Shown here: positions 11,640 to 22,261 of the stretch, piece by piece | How the letters are laid out: every line of letters starts with the position of its first letter | Position numbering within the stretch: position 1 is the first letter of the stretch | Origin: Populus alba | Taxonomy: Eukaryota > Streptophyta > Magnoliopsida > Malpighiales > Salicaceae | Reading direction: 5' to 3' | NCBI RefSeq assembly: GCF_005239225.2 | Contig: NC_133301.1 | Location: forward strand, 7,775,157 to 7,839,156 | Length of the DNA stretch: 64,000 bases | Notes under the pieces: model-generated | The model's input: the letters and a program-made list of their open reading frames with translations, nothing else | What the model was told of the DNA's origin: nothing | Databases searched by the model: none | Program-made: the position numbers and the translations under genes

Positions 11640-12809
11640 TCTTTGAATCTGTAAAATTTGGTTAGTAGCACAAAATATATCCTCACACCTCTCATGTATC
11701 ACACACATAACAAAAATCAAGGCTTTTCACTCTATTAAGCTCTCTACGTCTTTTACCTCACAACTTGCTTTCTTTTGGTTCTTTAGGAACTGAAATCAAC
11801 AAATCAAAGTTATTAGCTTTCGCAGCGCATTCTAATTATAATTTTCTGACTTAAGAATAAAAAAAATATACTAAAAACAAAGTAAAACAAAACTACGATT
11901 ACGATTTTGCGAGTAGCAATGTAAATTCGTGCGAATTGTGGACGAAACGAAGACACGAAATAAAACAAAAGCGAATATTAGCGAAAAGAATTACTTGACT
12001 CCTAGATAACCCAAATATAATAGAAATAAAAAGACTCAGACAAATCTAAACAATATAGATCATGTTCTCAAACTTGACGCAAATCTATCATATTATACAA
12101 TTTTTACGTAATAGAATTGAAACCCAGACCAAATGATCTCGAAATGACCTCAAATTCAATATTTAGCAATATAATACTATGAAAACACTAATAATCAATT
12201 TATAGATCGTTCTCTTATGTCTAGGTACCTAAACCCTTTGTATGATCAGTTTGCGGCAGAATTGAACCTCCAATTAAAACCTCCAGAAACCGATATCAAA
12301 ATAATCCCAAATTTAATATGTGGTGCGATCGCATACCCAGTACTCGGAATATGAAGTTTCAATAGATTCTAAGGTGTTTTACCTAGGGTTTACTAAGAGT
12401 AGTGTTTCTACGATAAAATTGAAACTCAAATTAAAACCTCAAGCAAATAATATCAGAATAGGCCCAACTTTGATATATGATGCGATCCCACCCCCAATAG
12501 ACTGAATATGAAGTTTAAATTGATTTCAAGGTGGTTTGCTTATGGTTCACCAAGATTTGTGTTTCTGCGACAAAAATTAAATGATCCTTCAAATTTCAAC
12601 TAATCACTCTTTTCTCTATTTTTTTTTCTTTTTAATAAACTGATATGATTATAGACAGTAACTAAATGAAATATAAACTTTTTTTTTTTGCTTAGATGAC
12701 GTAGACTCGAAGAACAAGAAGATGGACGCAAACACTGAAAAACTTAAGGGAACACTAAAGAAAAAAAAAACAAAAATAACAGAATGATGTGACCTTGTTT
12801 CGGAGCCTA
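11640..12809 (-). other. Untranslated leader of the gypsy element
   Basis: About 1.1 kb between primer site and gag start. No coding signal. It contains two diverged copies of a roughly 150-base segment (about 12230-12370 and 12395-12545, sharing TTGAAACTCAAATTAAAACC-like and ATGAAGTTTAAAT-like text). Confidence 0.6.
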
Positions 12810-12821
12810 GCTCTGATACCA
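12810..12821 (-). other. Primer binding site, initiator tRNA-Met
   Basis: Minus strand reads TGGTATCAGAGC, the standard complement of the plant initiator tRNA-Met 3' end, two bases inside the 5' LTR. It fixes the orientation of the element. Confidence 0.95.
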
Positions 12822-12823
12822 AC

Positions 12824-13714
12824 TGATGCGAACCTCGTGATCATGTGGTCACGCAACCCACAATCAAGATTGAGATCTGATCCAAGAAAGCCGAAATAGG
12901 TCTGATAGTAGTGTAACACAATGGAAACTTGCCTCAAGGCACCAACACTATTGGAATGAGTAGAATGACGCCACGAAGCCAGTTAATCTTTGATAAGTCA
13001 GATTCAGTTCGTTCAAGAACTGAAGAATGCAAGAATCACTCTCACACGTTAAAACTGAAAAATTCAGAATAATGATCATCAAAGCTGCTGAAATTTTGGC
13101 TTACTTGCGTTTAAATAGTTCCTGAAGAATAAACCCTAATGGACCCCTTATGTGGACTTATATGAGGTCCACTCAAAACTGACCCAAAACCCTAATCTGA
13201 AAAGCCCATAACTTAATCCAAACAAACCTTAGATCCTAGCTTAAAACAAAGTATTAATTAAGCCCAAACAAGCCTTGAGCTGTAGCTAACAAAATAAAAT
13301 AAAGCCCCTAATATTAAATCCATGTTCTGCCATAAGAAGAAGAGAATGAACTAAAATAGTACAGAACTGATTGAAGGCTTATTTATAGCCTTCCATGCAG
13401 CCCCTTTAATCCTAGAAACAAAAGGAAAAGGTAGCCACCATGTTGTTTCCAAGTTGTAGTAGGATTCTTTTGTTTCCTTTGCTGTCCTCATCTCATGGCC
13501 CAAATAAGGTTGTATTGGACCCCTCTTGCATATGGATAAGATGTACTAGGATCTCCTCTTCATACTCCAATGGACCTTTCAATTCTGACTTGGTGGAAAT
13601 CTTCAAAACCAATGCATTCAATGCGTCTTTCAATGTCTTTGTCTTGGACCGAGTCATTGGTCCATTTGGAACATGTAATGGGTCCTTGCTGGTGTTTCTG
13701 GGCTAGTCCGCATC
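12824..13714 (-). repeat. 5' LTR of the gypsy element, full length
   Basis: 891 bases, TGATGCG...CGCATCA. It holds the copy of the 608 bases missing from the partner LTR and duplicates the end of the pol frame (the TRSKTKTLKDALN motif is encoded near 13650-13600, minus strand). Confidence 0.93.
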
Positions 13715-14011
13715 ACTTCAACAATCTTAACACAATTTCACAATCAATTGTAATTTTCCTCAAAATTTATCATGAACCCTAATCCCTCATTTCACAAAGT
13801 TCAATCAATTTAAAGTATTTATTCTTCAAGAATCTTATTAAAAGTGTAAGAACACCTTACCAAGTAATAGTCAAAGCTTTAACACTTTTGTATTGAAAAG
13901 TTTTCCTTGCTTGAATTATTTTTTCCCCTCTCCTTCCGAATGCTTCTTCTTTCTTTTTGAAAAGTAAGTTTTGTTTTTTTTTTTTTTTGTTTTTTCTCCT
14001 TCTAGCACACT

Positions 14012-14017
14012 TACACT

Positions 14018-14052
<35 letters not shown>
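14012..14052. repeat. (CA)n/(TA)n microsatellite
   Basis: CA repeat (about 14 units) running into a short TA repeat; a second CA tract lies at about 14115-14132, so the two are parts of a small local duplication (both followed by ATACCATCCAT and TCCCTAAT). Confidence 0.9.
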
Positions 14053-14053
<1 letters not shown>

Positions 14054-14552
14054 ATTAACTTTTTTAAAATACCATCCATATCCCTAATGTTTTCTTCCGT
14101 ACACACTTGCACTTACACACACACACACACACATAATTAATTAACTTTTTTTTAAAAAAAATACCATCCATGTCCCTAATTTTTTTTTCTTCTATGCACA
14201 CACTTTAGCCCACATTATTTCTTTAACCCTTTTTTTTAAATGCCTTCTATAGCCCTCAACAATAACTTTTAAGATTTTGGGTAAAATTTCCTGAATCCTA
14301 ATACCTATTTATACCAAATCTTGCCCGGGTTATATTGAATTTTACTAAGTTACTCGTTGGTACTTTTAGTTTCATGAAATTCACTTCTAAAGAAATTTTG
14401 TTAACATTTTCGTATTTATTAACACTTGAACAAAACATTTTAATTCAAATTCTCAAATATATCATCATTCTTATAATTCAATTTATCACTTTTCCTCATT
14501 TTTTATAATCCTGACTTTTATTAATATCAATAATATTATCCGGGGTTTTACA

Positions 14553-14900
14553 TAGCTTTTGCAGAATTTGATTGAACAATAAAAAATATTTAATATCAAT
14601 ATTATTTATTTCATGATATAATAGTAGTAGTTAAATCTATAATATTTAAATTAAAAACCATCAACACACACACACACATATTATTTTATAACCTCGATTT
14701 GAAAAACATTTTTTTAACTAAAAACATCAAACTACTTTTTGTTTAACCTCAATTCCAACCACAGATGTAACCAAATATATATTTTTCCAAACCAACCTCA
14801 ACTAAAAGTATTTTTTATAAAATAATTTTTTTCAAACCACAACTAAAACAGCCATCACAACACCAAACATGCTCTTAAATTACAACTTCAATCCACATCA
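14553..14900. repeat. Right part of the split old repeat
   Basis: Continues the second copy begun at about 4865: TTTGCAGAATTTGATTG, then AATATTTAAATTAAAAACCA as in 4570-4600. Includes a (CA)n tract at about 14664-14678. Compared with copy one it lacks about 115 bases. Confidence 0.6.
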
Positions 14901-16135
14901 TACATGATAGCTATATTAAATATTGATTTGCCACGTGTTTTCTTGTTGATAAACCAATTGTGAATTTCTAATTAGACCATTATTAGTCATCCTTACTATA
15001 TTTATTTTGGATGTTAATATATATCAAGACCGAGTCTAATATAAGCTCTCATGAAAGTCATTCATAAGAATATAATTGGATTTGGAGTGGGTGAAAGAAT
15101 TTTTTTTCTTATCAAGTTTGGGATGGGCTTAGTGATTCTTCATTAATAAAAATATAATATTTTATAATTATAATTATAATTAATATTTAATAGTTAATCC
15201 ATAATAAGAAATAAATGTCAAATCCATATAAATATTAACTTTTATAATAACTCCCATACATGGTTAAATATCAATAATCAAACTATAAATCCAACAATAA
15301 ATTTCTTTTAAATGATCAATTATTTAGGAAATTGTTGACCCGACATATAATTTGAGATCAATATGCTATTCGTTCTTCATTTCTTCTTTTTAATTAGACA
15401 AAACTACAATTAGAAATTGAATCCCAAACATAAATAAACAACAGGCTCACAAATTAAATGGAATGTAAGAATATCTACTTGGCTTTATCAGGTTTGAAAA
15501 GAAAAGATATGCAAATAAATTAATCTAGGTAAAATTTTAAAAAAGCAATAATAAAAATATAGGAAAAGTTGTAAACAAAAACAAGAAAAAGAAACACGAT
15601 AGATAAAGGATATGTCAAATAAAAAAAATTATGCATATAAGGATGATCATCATTTTTAGTAACTGGATGATCTTTTCATAATGTTACAAAGAATAAATCC
15701 TACACGAATTATAATTTATAACCCTATATAAACAACTTCTAATAGATAAAAAGTTTACACTAAAACAAATTTAACACAACCTGAATTTCTATATATGCAT
15801 GTCTCCTTCCTGGAAGTAATATGAATCCTAACTAATTTGTAATACTTGCCAATTCAATATGTTAGGACTCCTATTTTGAATAAGAATTCATCTTCTGGTT
15901 AATCATGTAAACTTTTATTTCTATAGTCAGTTGCCCTTTCTTGATTGATCATTTTTTTATAGGCATAGGGTGTGAGTAATCATTATGTATAACTTTGGTT
16001 TTTCAAGGCAGGTTCTTATTGGGTTAAGTTTCAAACCATTTAAATATGATTTTAGCATATCTTGGGAGGTGTCTACATCAATGAGCTTATTCAGAATATT
16101 TACGTCAAGAAGAATTTTAAAGAGGATACATCAAT
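14901..16135. other. Intergenic AT-rich DNA, no feature seen
   Basis: No open frame with recognisable coding character, no RNA gene, no clear repeat partner in the window. Confidence 0.6.
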
Positions 16136-16148
16136 AAGCAAAGATCAT

Positions 16149-16334
16149 TGGTAGTGGTTGGTTCAAGTGGTAAGCAACTTGTTCCGCTTAAGTGAGGTCT
16201 TGATTTCGAGTCCCCGTGTACGTAGCAACACTCATTGGTATCCTCACTTGCCACTGCCAAGTATGCGACCCGAGACGACCACCAGATTAGTCGAGGCAAC
16301 CCGGATACTGGGGGCCGGCAACCTAAAAAAAAAC
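16149..16334 (+). mobile_element. tRNA-derived SINE with target-site duplication
   Basis: A 186-base insert, GC-richer than its surroundings. It has an A-box-like TGGTTCAAGTGG (16159-16170) and a B-box-like ATTTCGAGTCC (16203-16213), the internal RNA polymerase III promoter of tRNA-derived SINEs, and ends in CTAAAAAAAAAC. It is flanked by a perfect 13-base direct repeat AAGCAAAGATCAT (16136-16148 and 16335-16347). The open frames on both strands here are chance. Family name not assigned; the Salicaceae SINE set would be the first comparison. Confidence 0.9.
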
Positions 16335-16599
16335 AAGCAAAGATCATATCTTAGTTAATTTAATATATGTGTAAGAGGGGCGTGGTCTATCTACAACATG
16401 GACTTAATTATTTCAGAATGGTGGGCTAAATAATTTTGGCATTAGGCAATTTTGGGCTTATTTTTTCTAATGAACAATCTTACTCTAACGCATATTATTT
16501 TTTATATGACCATTGGATTAGGCTAGAATTTTACTAGAAGCTTGAAGATGTATTATTTTCCTAATATACCTCACATACTTTCTCCTATTTAGTTCTTTA

Positions 16600-17048
16600 A
16601 AATAAAAAAACAATAAAAAATTTCAGATTCGTAACATTCAACCAATAGAATTCAAGGCACACAACAATAATACTAATAAAAAAAAATACAACAACAAAAC
16701 CAAAAACAAATACAAAAATGAAAACGACAACAAAATTCAAGAATTGACTCCATATAACTCGAAAACTAGTGTAGACTCAAACAATTTAAATTCAATTGTA
16801 AACAAACAATTACATACTAATCAGATCCAAGTTGAAATAAAAAATAATATGAAACTCAAAATCATGATTTCAACAAACAATACCCTATAATAAAACAACC
16901 AATTCAGAAGAATCTATATTGTAATTTTTTCAAGTACCAAATTCAAGAATTGTAAGTTTCAATTTAACGATAGTAACAAAAACTTATAAATTTAGCTTTT
17001 TTTTTTTTTAATATACTAGTTCGATAGTAGGTAAATTTGACAAAAGAC

Positions 17049-17080
<32 letters not shown>

Positions 17081-18115
17081 CTAGCTGTCGCAATTCAATA
17101 ATGGAGAAACAACGAAGATATTTAAAGATAGATAAATAAAACCTTATTTTAGATTCTTGCTCTAAAACCAACTAATGTGAACTTGGAGGTAAGAACAATT
17201 GAACCCATAAAAAAGATATGGATAACCTAAGAAAGCTCAAATCAGATTGATAGGAAACTTGACCCAATGATTATTTAATCAAGAAACCAAAGTTATTAGA
17301 TGAAAGACTCCAACCAAATGATTAGAAATAATAATAATAAAAAAACCTAAAAGTATAAGCAAGAACATCATAAAGACAGTTAATCTTTGATAAGTCCTGA
17401 AGAGTTGGATGAAGAACCAAGAGTATGAACAACCTCGCGCGCATGCAATATTATTTCGGAATAAAACCAAGTCTTCCGTAAAAAACCTAAATATAAGTTA
17501 AATAACCCTATTTATACTAGGTAAGACATCCTAAACAATGTTGGGGAAGTAACAAAAAAGTTTAATATAAAATATAAAAAATAATTTTACATCAACTAGG
17601 AAAATAATGCAATTCTTGCACAATAACTTCTAGGCTTTGTTGCAAAGCCTTCTCGATGTCCGATCGCTAAGAAATCTTAGCCTTAAACAAGAAAAAAGGT
17701 CTTTAAATCTTTTGGAAAATGTTAGCCTAATCCAGTGGTTGAATAAAAGAATTATACTTAGTTTAAAACTATGCATTATAAAAAATAAGCTCAAAACTGT
17801 TTTTAATGTCCTTGAATAATAAGAAAACCTTGTCAAAGATAAAATCCACAAAACAAAAGGAAACATAAGTTGTTGTTACCTCTTCATATGCTGTAAATGT
17901 TGCCAAATGCTTCAAACCCAATAAGGATCTCCTTTTTTTTTTTGCATGGATCACATTAATTGCTTGTTCATCCTTTGTTGAAGTCTTGAAACTTGCCTTG
18001 GTCCAAATATCTTGAATAAGCTCATTAAATGCTTCTTTAATCTTTTTGGCTTTTGACGTTATAATTGGCCAAATCCGCACCTCTAATAGATCCTTTGGTG
18101 ATGCTTGTTGGTTCT
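16600..18115 (-). mobile_element. Decayed gypsy LTR with leader, related to the 6.6-13.7 kb element
   Basis: About 17173-18115 aligns by eye with the full LTR at 12824-13714: both contain AGTTAATCTTTGATAAGTC near the same place and end alike (AATTGGCCAAATCC...GATGCTTGTTGGTTCTCATCA against CATTGGTCCATTT...TCCGCATCA). A degenerate primer-site-like stretch (CTAAAACCAAC) precedes it at about 17162-17172, with leader-like DNA back to about 16600. No coding part survives. A (TA)n tract lies at about 17053-17080. Confidence 0.65.
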
Positions 18116-18539
18116 CATCATATTTGTTGCATTATTTGGCTTAAACCATATAGTATACCAGACCTCCTATAATTCAAGATTTTGGTATATTCTCTCTTTT
18201 TCTAAATGGCTAGTAGCTATTTTTTTTTTCTTTTAAATAGACATTTCCTTCCACCTTTACAACTTGATGCAATTATTATTATCTTGACATAATTACATTA
18301 CTACTACTTTGAGATTACTTTTTAATTATTCTCTTTTTTCATTTTGAGTTCACCATTCACTTTACCTAAAATATTTAAATTACTTCTTTACAAAAGACTT
18401 GAGATTTTAAACATTGTATTCTACTTTTGTTGGTGAGTATTGTTTTCATTCTTTATGAGAAATTTTTTTTTGTTAAAGTGTAATTGTGTTTTTGGCTCCA
18501 TGATGGCTTTTGTGATTTAATCCAAACACAATTTCATAT

Positions 18540-18710
18540 TGTTCGGCAATGAAATTAAACTGATGTTTAACTTATGGACCCCACGTTAAAATAGATATAT
18601 GGCCGCAATTAATCAAAAGCATTTTTTGTCAGCTTTTCACGTGAAAAGCTGGTCAGGAGCCATATCTAAACAATGAAAATTATGGGTGTTTAATACCATT
18701 GCAAATATTG
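18540..18710. repeat. Possible MITE with a 22-bp perfect palindrome
   Basis: At 18630-18651 the half-site CAGCTTTTCAC is followed immediately by its exact reverse complement, with CACGTG at the centre. The flanks (TGGACCCCACG before, GGAGCCATATC after) resemble pieces seen near 4025-4080. Terminal inverted repeats could not be fixed. Confidence 0.5.
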
Positions 18711-18770
18711 GACAAAATTATCCTCCCCTTACAAAACACAACACAATAACCGTTTTTCCAGAGCTTTTGA

Positions 18771-19012
18771 TCTCTTTGTTTTTCTTTACCATAGCCTTTA
18801 GATCCCTTAAAGCCATCACTCCTCCAAATCTCTATGCCATCACTCATTGTTTTTCTTCACCATAACCTCCAGACCCCTAAAAGCCATCACTTTTTGTTTT
18901 TCTTCACTAGAGCCTCTAGATCCCTAAATGAGTATGGCCCCTCTAGATCTTTAAGCCATCACTCTTTGTTTTGCTTTACCATAGCCTCCAGATCTCTAAG
19001 CCATCACTCTTC
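18771..19012. repeat. Short degenerate tandem repeat
   Basis: Five recurrences of CCATCACTC followed by TTTGTTTTTCTTCACCATA and CCTCCAGATC-like text, starting at 18813, 18837, 18884, 18956 and 19001. Spacing is about 47 bases, with one half-length and one one-and-a-half-length step. Confidence 0.75.
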
Positions 19013-19450
19013 TTAGAGATTTATTTTCCTTTTTTAAAGATTTACAAACCCAATCATTATTGGTAGCAAAAGCTCGCTCAATCCAGTTTTGATCACCATC
19101 CCATACCCACCTTGATGTAAGCTACAAATCTGGTAATCGTACTTTGATTCATTCATTTCTTGTCAGTTTTTTCATTTATCAACTGTTTTTCTGTTCTTCT
19201 GTTTGATTTTTTTGAACAGGTTAGCTATATGACCACCATATGTTTCTCATGCTTCCTTGTTAGATGCATTCTAGTGAGTTTATATTTATATTTTTGCAGA
19301 TTCTCTGAAACTACCCTTGACTTTTAAGAGGGATGTTCCCTTGTATTGTATAGAAGTTTTAAAGTGCTTGTATGAGAATTTGAGTCTGTATTGCTGTGTA
19401 ACTGTCATAAATTACAATGTTTCCTTTAGAATTGGTTAGCTGTTTATTAT
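19013..19450 (+). other. Possible small spliced non-coding transcript or gene tail
   Basis: Base composition is less AT-skewed than its surroundings. There are splice-like signals: a donor-like GGTAATCG near 19133, and acceptors TTTGAACAG (about 19219) and TTTTTGCAG (about 19299). The stretch after the last acceptor looks like a 3' UTR. No protein of note. This is inference only. Confidence 0.25.
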
Positions 19451-20350
19451 TAAATGAGAAATGGAGTTCGTACTACTTTATATTTATTATTAGATTTGTA
19501 AACACAAGTCTTTTAAATAGGTTAAAAAACTTATCTTTACAAGCAAACAAAATTAGAATTTGAAAGCATAAATGGAAATTACATAATATATAAAACAAAA
19601 CAACAAATGTAGAAAAAATAATGAAAATAACAAAATTGGCTCAAACAAGATCTCTTGAGTATAATTTCAAGAGATCCGGGCAGTAAACGATCAACAAATT
19701 TGAGTCTTTTATGAAACTGAATATCATAAACCTCTTATAAGAACTTGAGCCCGATTTAACAGTCAGATTTTTTGTTATGACCTATTTTAGCCACTACTCT
19801 AGTCTGGTGTGACTAGACCTCCTTTTGAGTCTATATCAATTCCATTAGTTCATAAAAGTATTTCTTAGGTCATCCACGTAATTAGTTGTGGCAGATACCT
19901 ATTTGAATACGTAGAGTCTAAAGTTTTCACAAACCTAACTGCATCGCTATCTCTTTTTATATAGTCTAAGATTGCCAGGCATTCCATTGAATTAAAAAAA
20001 AATATTGCATTTAAAAGTTTTTATTAAATAAAGAGATATTAATGAGTTCTTTTTAAAGAAAAAACATTTCCCAATTATTCATGGCTAACTATTTTTATTA
20101 TAATAAAAACTAAATAGTATAGGGAAATCACTATATATTAAGAGACCTTTTACCGTGGATTGTAATAGTAGTTTCACTTTTAATTTCCCAACTTATTTTT
20201 TTAGGAGACGTTTCTTTGGTTATTTATGTTTTTTCTTTTTCTTCTCTCTCCTAACAACTAAAGTGAACAATTATCCTTTTTTTTTTTGTCAAATTAGTCA
20301 TGTTTATTATACCTAAGTAAACTTGGGTCATGCATGTTTGCCAGATCTAA
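19451..20350. other. Intergenic, no feature seen
   Basis: AT-rich DNA without recognisable genes or repeats. Confidence 0.5.
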
Positions 20351-20357
20351 GCACCTT

Positions 20358-20542
20358 GGGGGTGACATGGTTGTTATTATTGTTGTTGTTGTTATTAGTA
20401 TTATTAGTGTGATTATTATTATTCTTATTATTATGATTATGATTATTCTTGTTTTTATTATTTTTATTTTTATTTTTATCATCATCATCATCACAATTAA
20501 AATTAACTATTACTATATTATTATTATTATTATTATTATTAT
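20358..20542. repeat. Compound trinucleotide microsatellite (ATT/GTT/ATC)
   Basis: Long run of TTATTA, GTTGTT and ATCATC triplets. The open frames across it (runs of Ile, Asn or Met) are low complexity and not genes. Confidence 0.95.
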
Positions 20543-21239
20543 GCAAGTAAATTTGGATTTGACAACCTTACCTGACCCAAGTACTAAACCTAAGTCTTCT
20601 TGGTCTAGCTTGGCTGGTAGATCCAAGTTGCTTGGGTTTAGCAGGCATAACCGTCATATAAAAAAAAACTTTAAATATTTTATATATTTTTAATATTTTT
20701 TAACATTTGAAAAAAATATTGATATTGACCTGTTGTAGAGCACAAGTCAATTTACTTGTGAAAATCAAATGAGAAGACATGTTATAAGTTTCAGTCAAGT
20801 TATATATTCCTACAAGTGTAAAATAATAAAATATGAATAAAAAATAACTTCAAGGGATTTATTCCTTTTCGAAGTCCCTTTTAAGTTGTTTGAAAATTTA
20901 TTATAGTTTGTGAATAGAATTATGTAATAACAATGTGGTAGTAATTATATTGATACACACACTCATAGTGCCCTAAATATCCTTCATATTTTTCAAATAT
21001 TAAAATTCTTACATGTGTTAAATTAGAAGAAAAACAATTCAAGCATCCTATATAAGTTTATGTAATTAGTAGCATATCTTTGAGAATAGAATAAAAAATT
21101 AAAGGATCAACCCTAAAAATATATGAATTGAAAATGCTTTATAATTATTATATTATGATATATAGTTACCATGTTATAATAATATAGCAAAACATAAGCA
21201 TAAACTTTTGTCTTAATGCATAATCGTTGAAATGTATCA

Positions 21240-21440
21240 TTTTAGATGAATTTGAAAATTTAGTAGCATTTATTTTTTTAAATGTTTTTCGCTTAAAAAT
21301 ATATTAAAATAATATTTATTATTTTTAAAAAATTATTTTGACATCAACATATCAAAATTATACAAAAATATAAAATTTATTTTAAGCAAAATGTTTTTTT
21401 TTTCAAAATAAAAAAAAGGCTTTTGGCAGTTCCAAACAGC
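21240..21440. repeat. AT-rich MITE-like segment
   Basis: Contains ATTATTTTGACATCAACATA and a GTTCCAAACAGCCCC end, a type of short non-autonomous repeat I recall as frequent in poplar intergenic DNA. A looser relative lies at about 21760-21945. Family from memory only. Confidence 0.45.
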
Positions 21441-21949
21441 CCCCTTTGTCTGTTTGTAAGGTTTTAAGCGCTGCCACAAGGAAAAACTAATATTGTGGAG
21501 GGAATAAAAATTATGACAGCTGCATGGTATTAAGAAAGCTACAGTGAATCCTGATTACAAAGAATTTAGGCACACATTTTAAATATCCATTTATATAGAT
21601 ATTAATTAAACATTATCTAATAAATTCTAAATTATCATTAACTTAAATTTTCATTAATGAATTGAAACAAAAAAAAAATTATAATATGATTCTCAAACCA
21701 ATAAATAATAATTCTTTGAATTTATTTATTTTTAATAAGAAGATACTTTATATTAAGATTTTGTTTAGTATTCTAGTAATGATTATTTATTAAAGTAATT
21801 TTTATTTTAAAATATATTAAATAATATTTTTTTTTTATTTTTAATTTTTTTTTAATATTAATACATTAAAACAATATAAAAAAAATAATTTAAATAAAAA
21901 AATAAAATTTTTTTTTTTTTAAAATACAAAAATAAATAAACTCTTGTAA

Positions 21950-22261
21950 TCAACGGCCATGAAGCTAGTATAGAAGTTTAATTAAAAAAAGAAGAAAGCA
22001 TGTGTTAGCTGAGATGAAAGGAGGAAACAGATGGGTTCTCTCCATTACGGAGGACCCCACACCCAGATCGTCCAATTCATATCTTTCGTCCCCAAATTCC
22101 AAAAGAGATGGATTGATTGATTCGACTCGCCGACTCGACCCCAACAATTTTTTTATTTTAATTTCAAATCAAATCATAAAACTAAGCAGCACACATCTCC
22201 CTCACTCCTCCACACAGAAAAAGAGACTGTCAAATCAAAACGACAAGAGCTATAGTGGACA
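21950..22261 (+). promoter_or_regulatory. Promoter-proximal region and 5' UTR of WAV2
   Basis: Base composition changes at about 21990 from extreme AT to mixed sequence with CTCC/CACTCCTCC stretches close to the ATG at 22262. Transcription start and TATA box cannot be fixed by eye. Confidence 0.4.

Larger units (their letters stand above)
6637..13714 (-). mobile_element. Ty3/gypsy LTR retrotransposon, CRM-like, inactive
   Basis: A whole element with LTRs at 6637-6919 and 12824-13714. It is bounded by TGATGCG...CGCATCA and by a perfect 5-bp target duplication CTTCA (6632-6636 and 13715-13719). Read on the minus strand the order is 5' LTR, tRNA-Met primer site, gag, protease, reverse transcriptase, RNase H, integrase, polypurine tract, 3' LTR. 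Gag-pol is one long frame from about 11469 down, broken by at least seven in-frame stops and one frameshift. The RT sequence ([23 protein letters not shown]) and the way the frame enters the 3' LTR resemble CRM chromoviruses; the clade call comes from memory of the family. It is nested in an older LTR. Confidence 0.95.
4895..14552. mobile_element. Probable solo LTR (gypsy type), split by a nested gypsy element
   Basis: The left edge reads TGTAACATCCC and the right edge GGGGTTTTACA, the TG...CA style of plant LTRs that begin TGTAAC. Removing the nested element (6637-13714 plus one 5-bp target copy) leaves about 2.6 kb with no pol coding, which fits a long solo LTR. The flanking host repeat continues across it: TAGTA lies just before and TAGCT just after, an imperfect 5-bp target duplication, and the paralogous copy at 4341-4680 shows what the empty site looked like. 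It contains AT and CA microsatellites and a short minisatellite. Orientation and family are not settled. Confidence 0.6.

Noticed and set aside
16149..16225. Functional tRNA gene
   Set aside because: A- and B-box-like motifs are present but no cloverleaf with anticodon stem could be formed by eye; target duplication and A-rich tail fit a SINE.
16117..16358. Open frames on both strands
   Set aside because: They lie over the SINE; a tRNA-derived element explains the sequence.
20294..20693. Long frames of Ile/Met/Asn runs on both strands
   Set aside because: Translation of a trinucleotide microsatellite.
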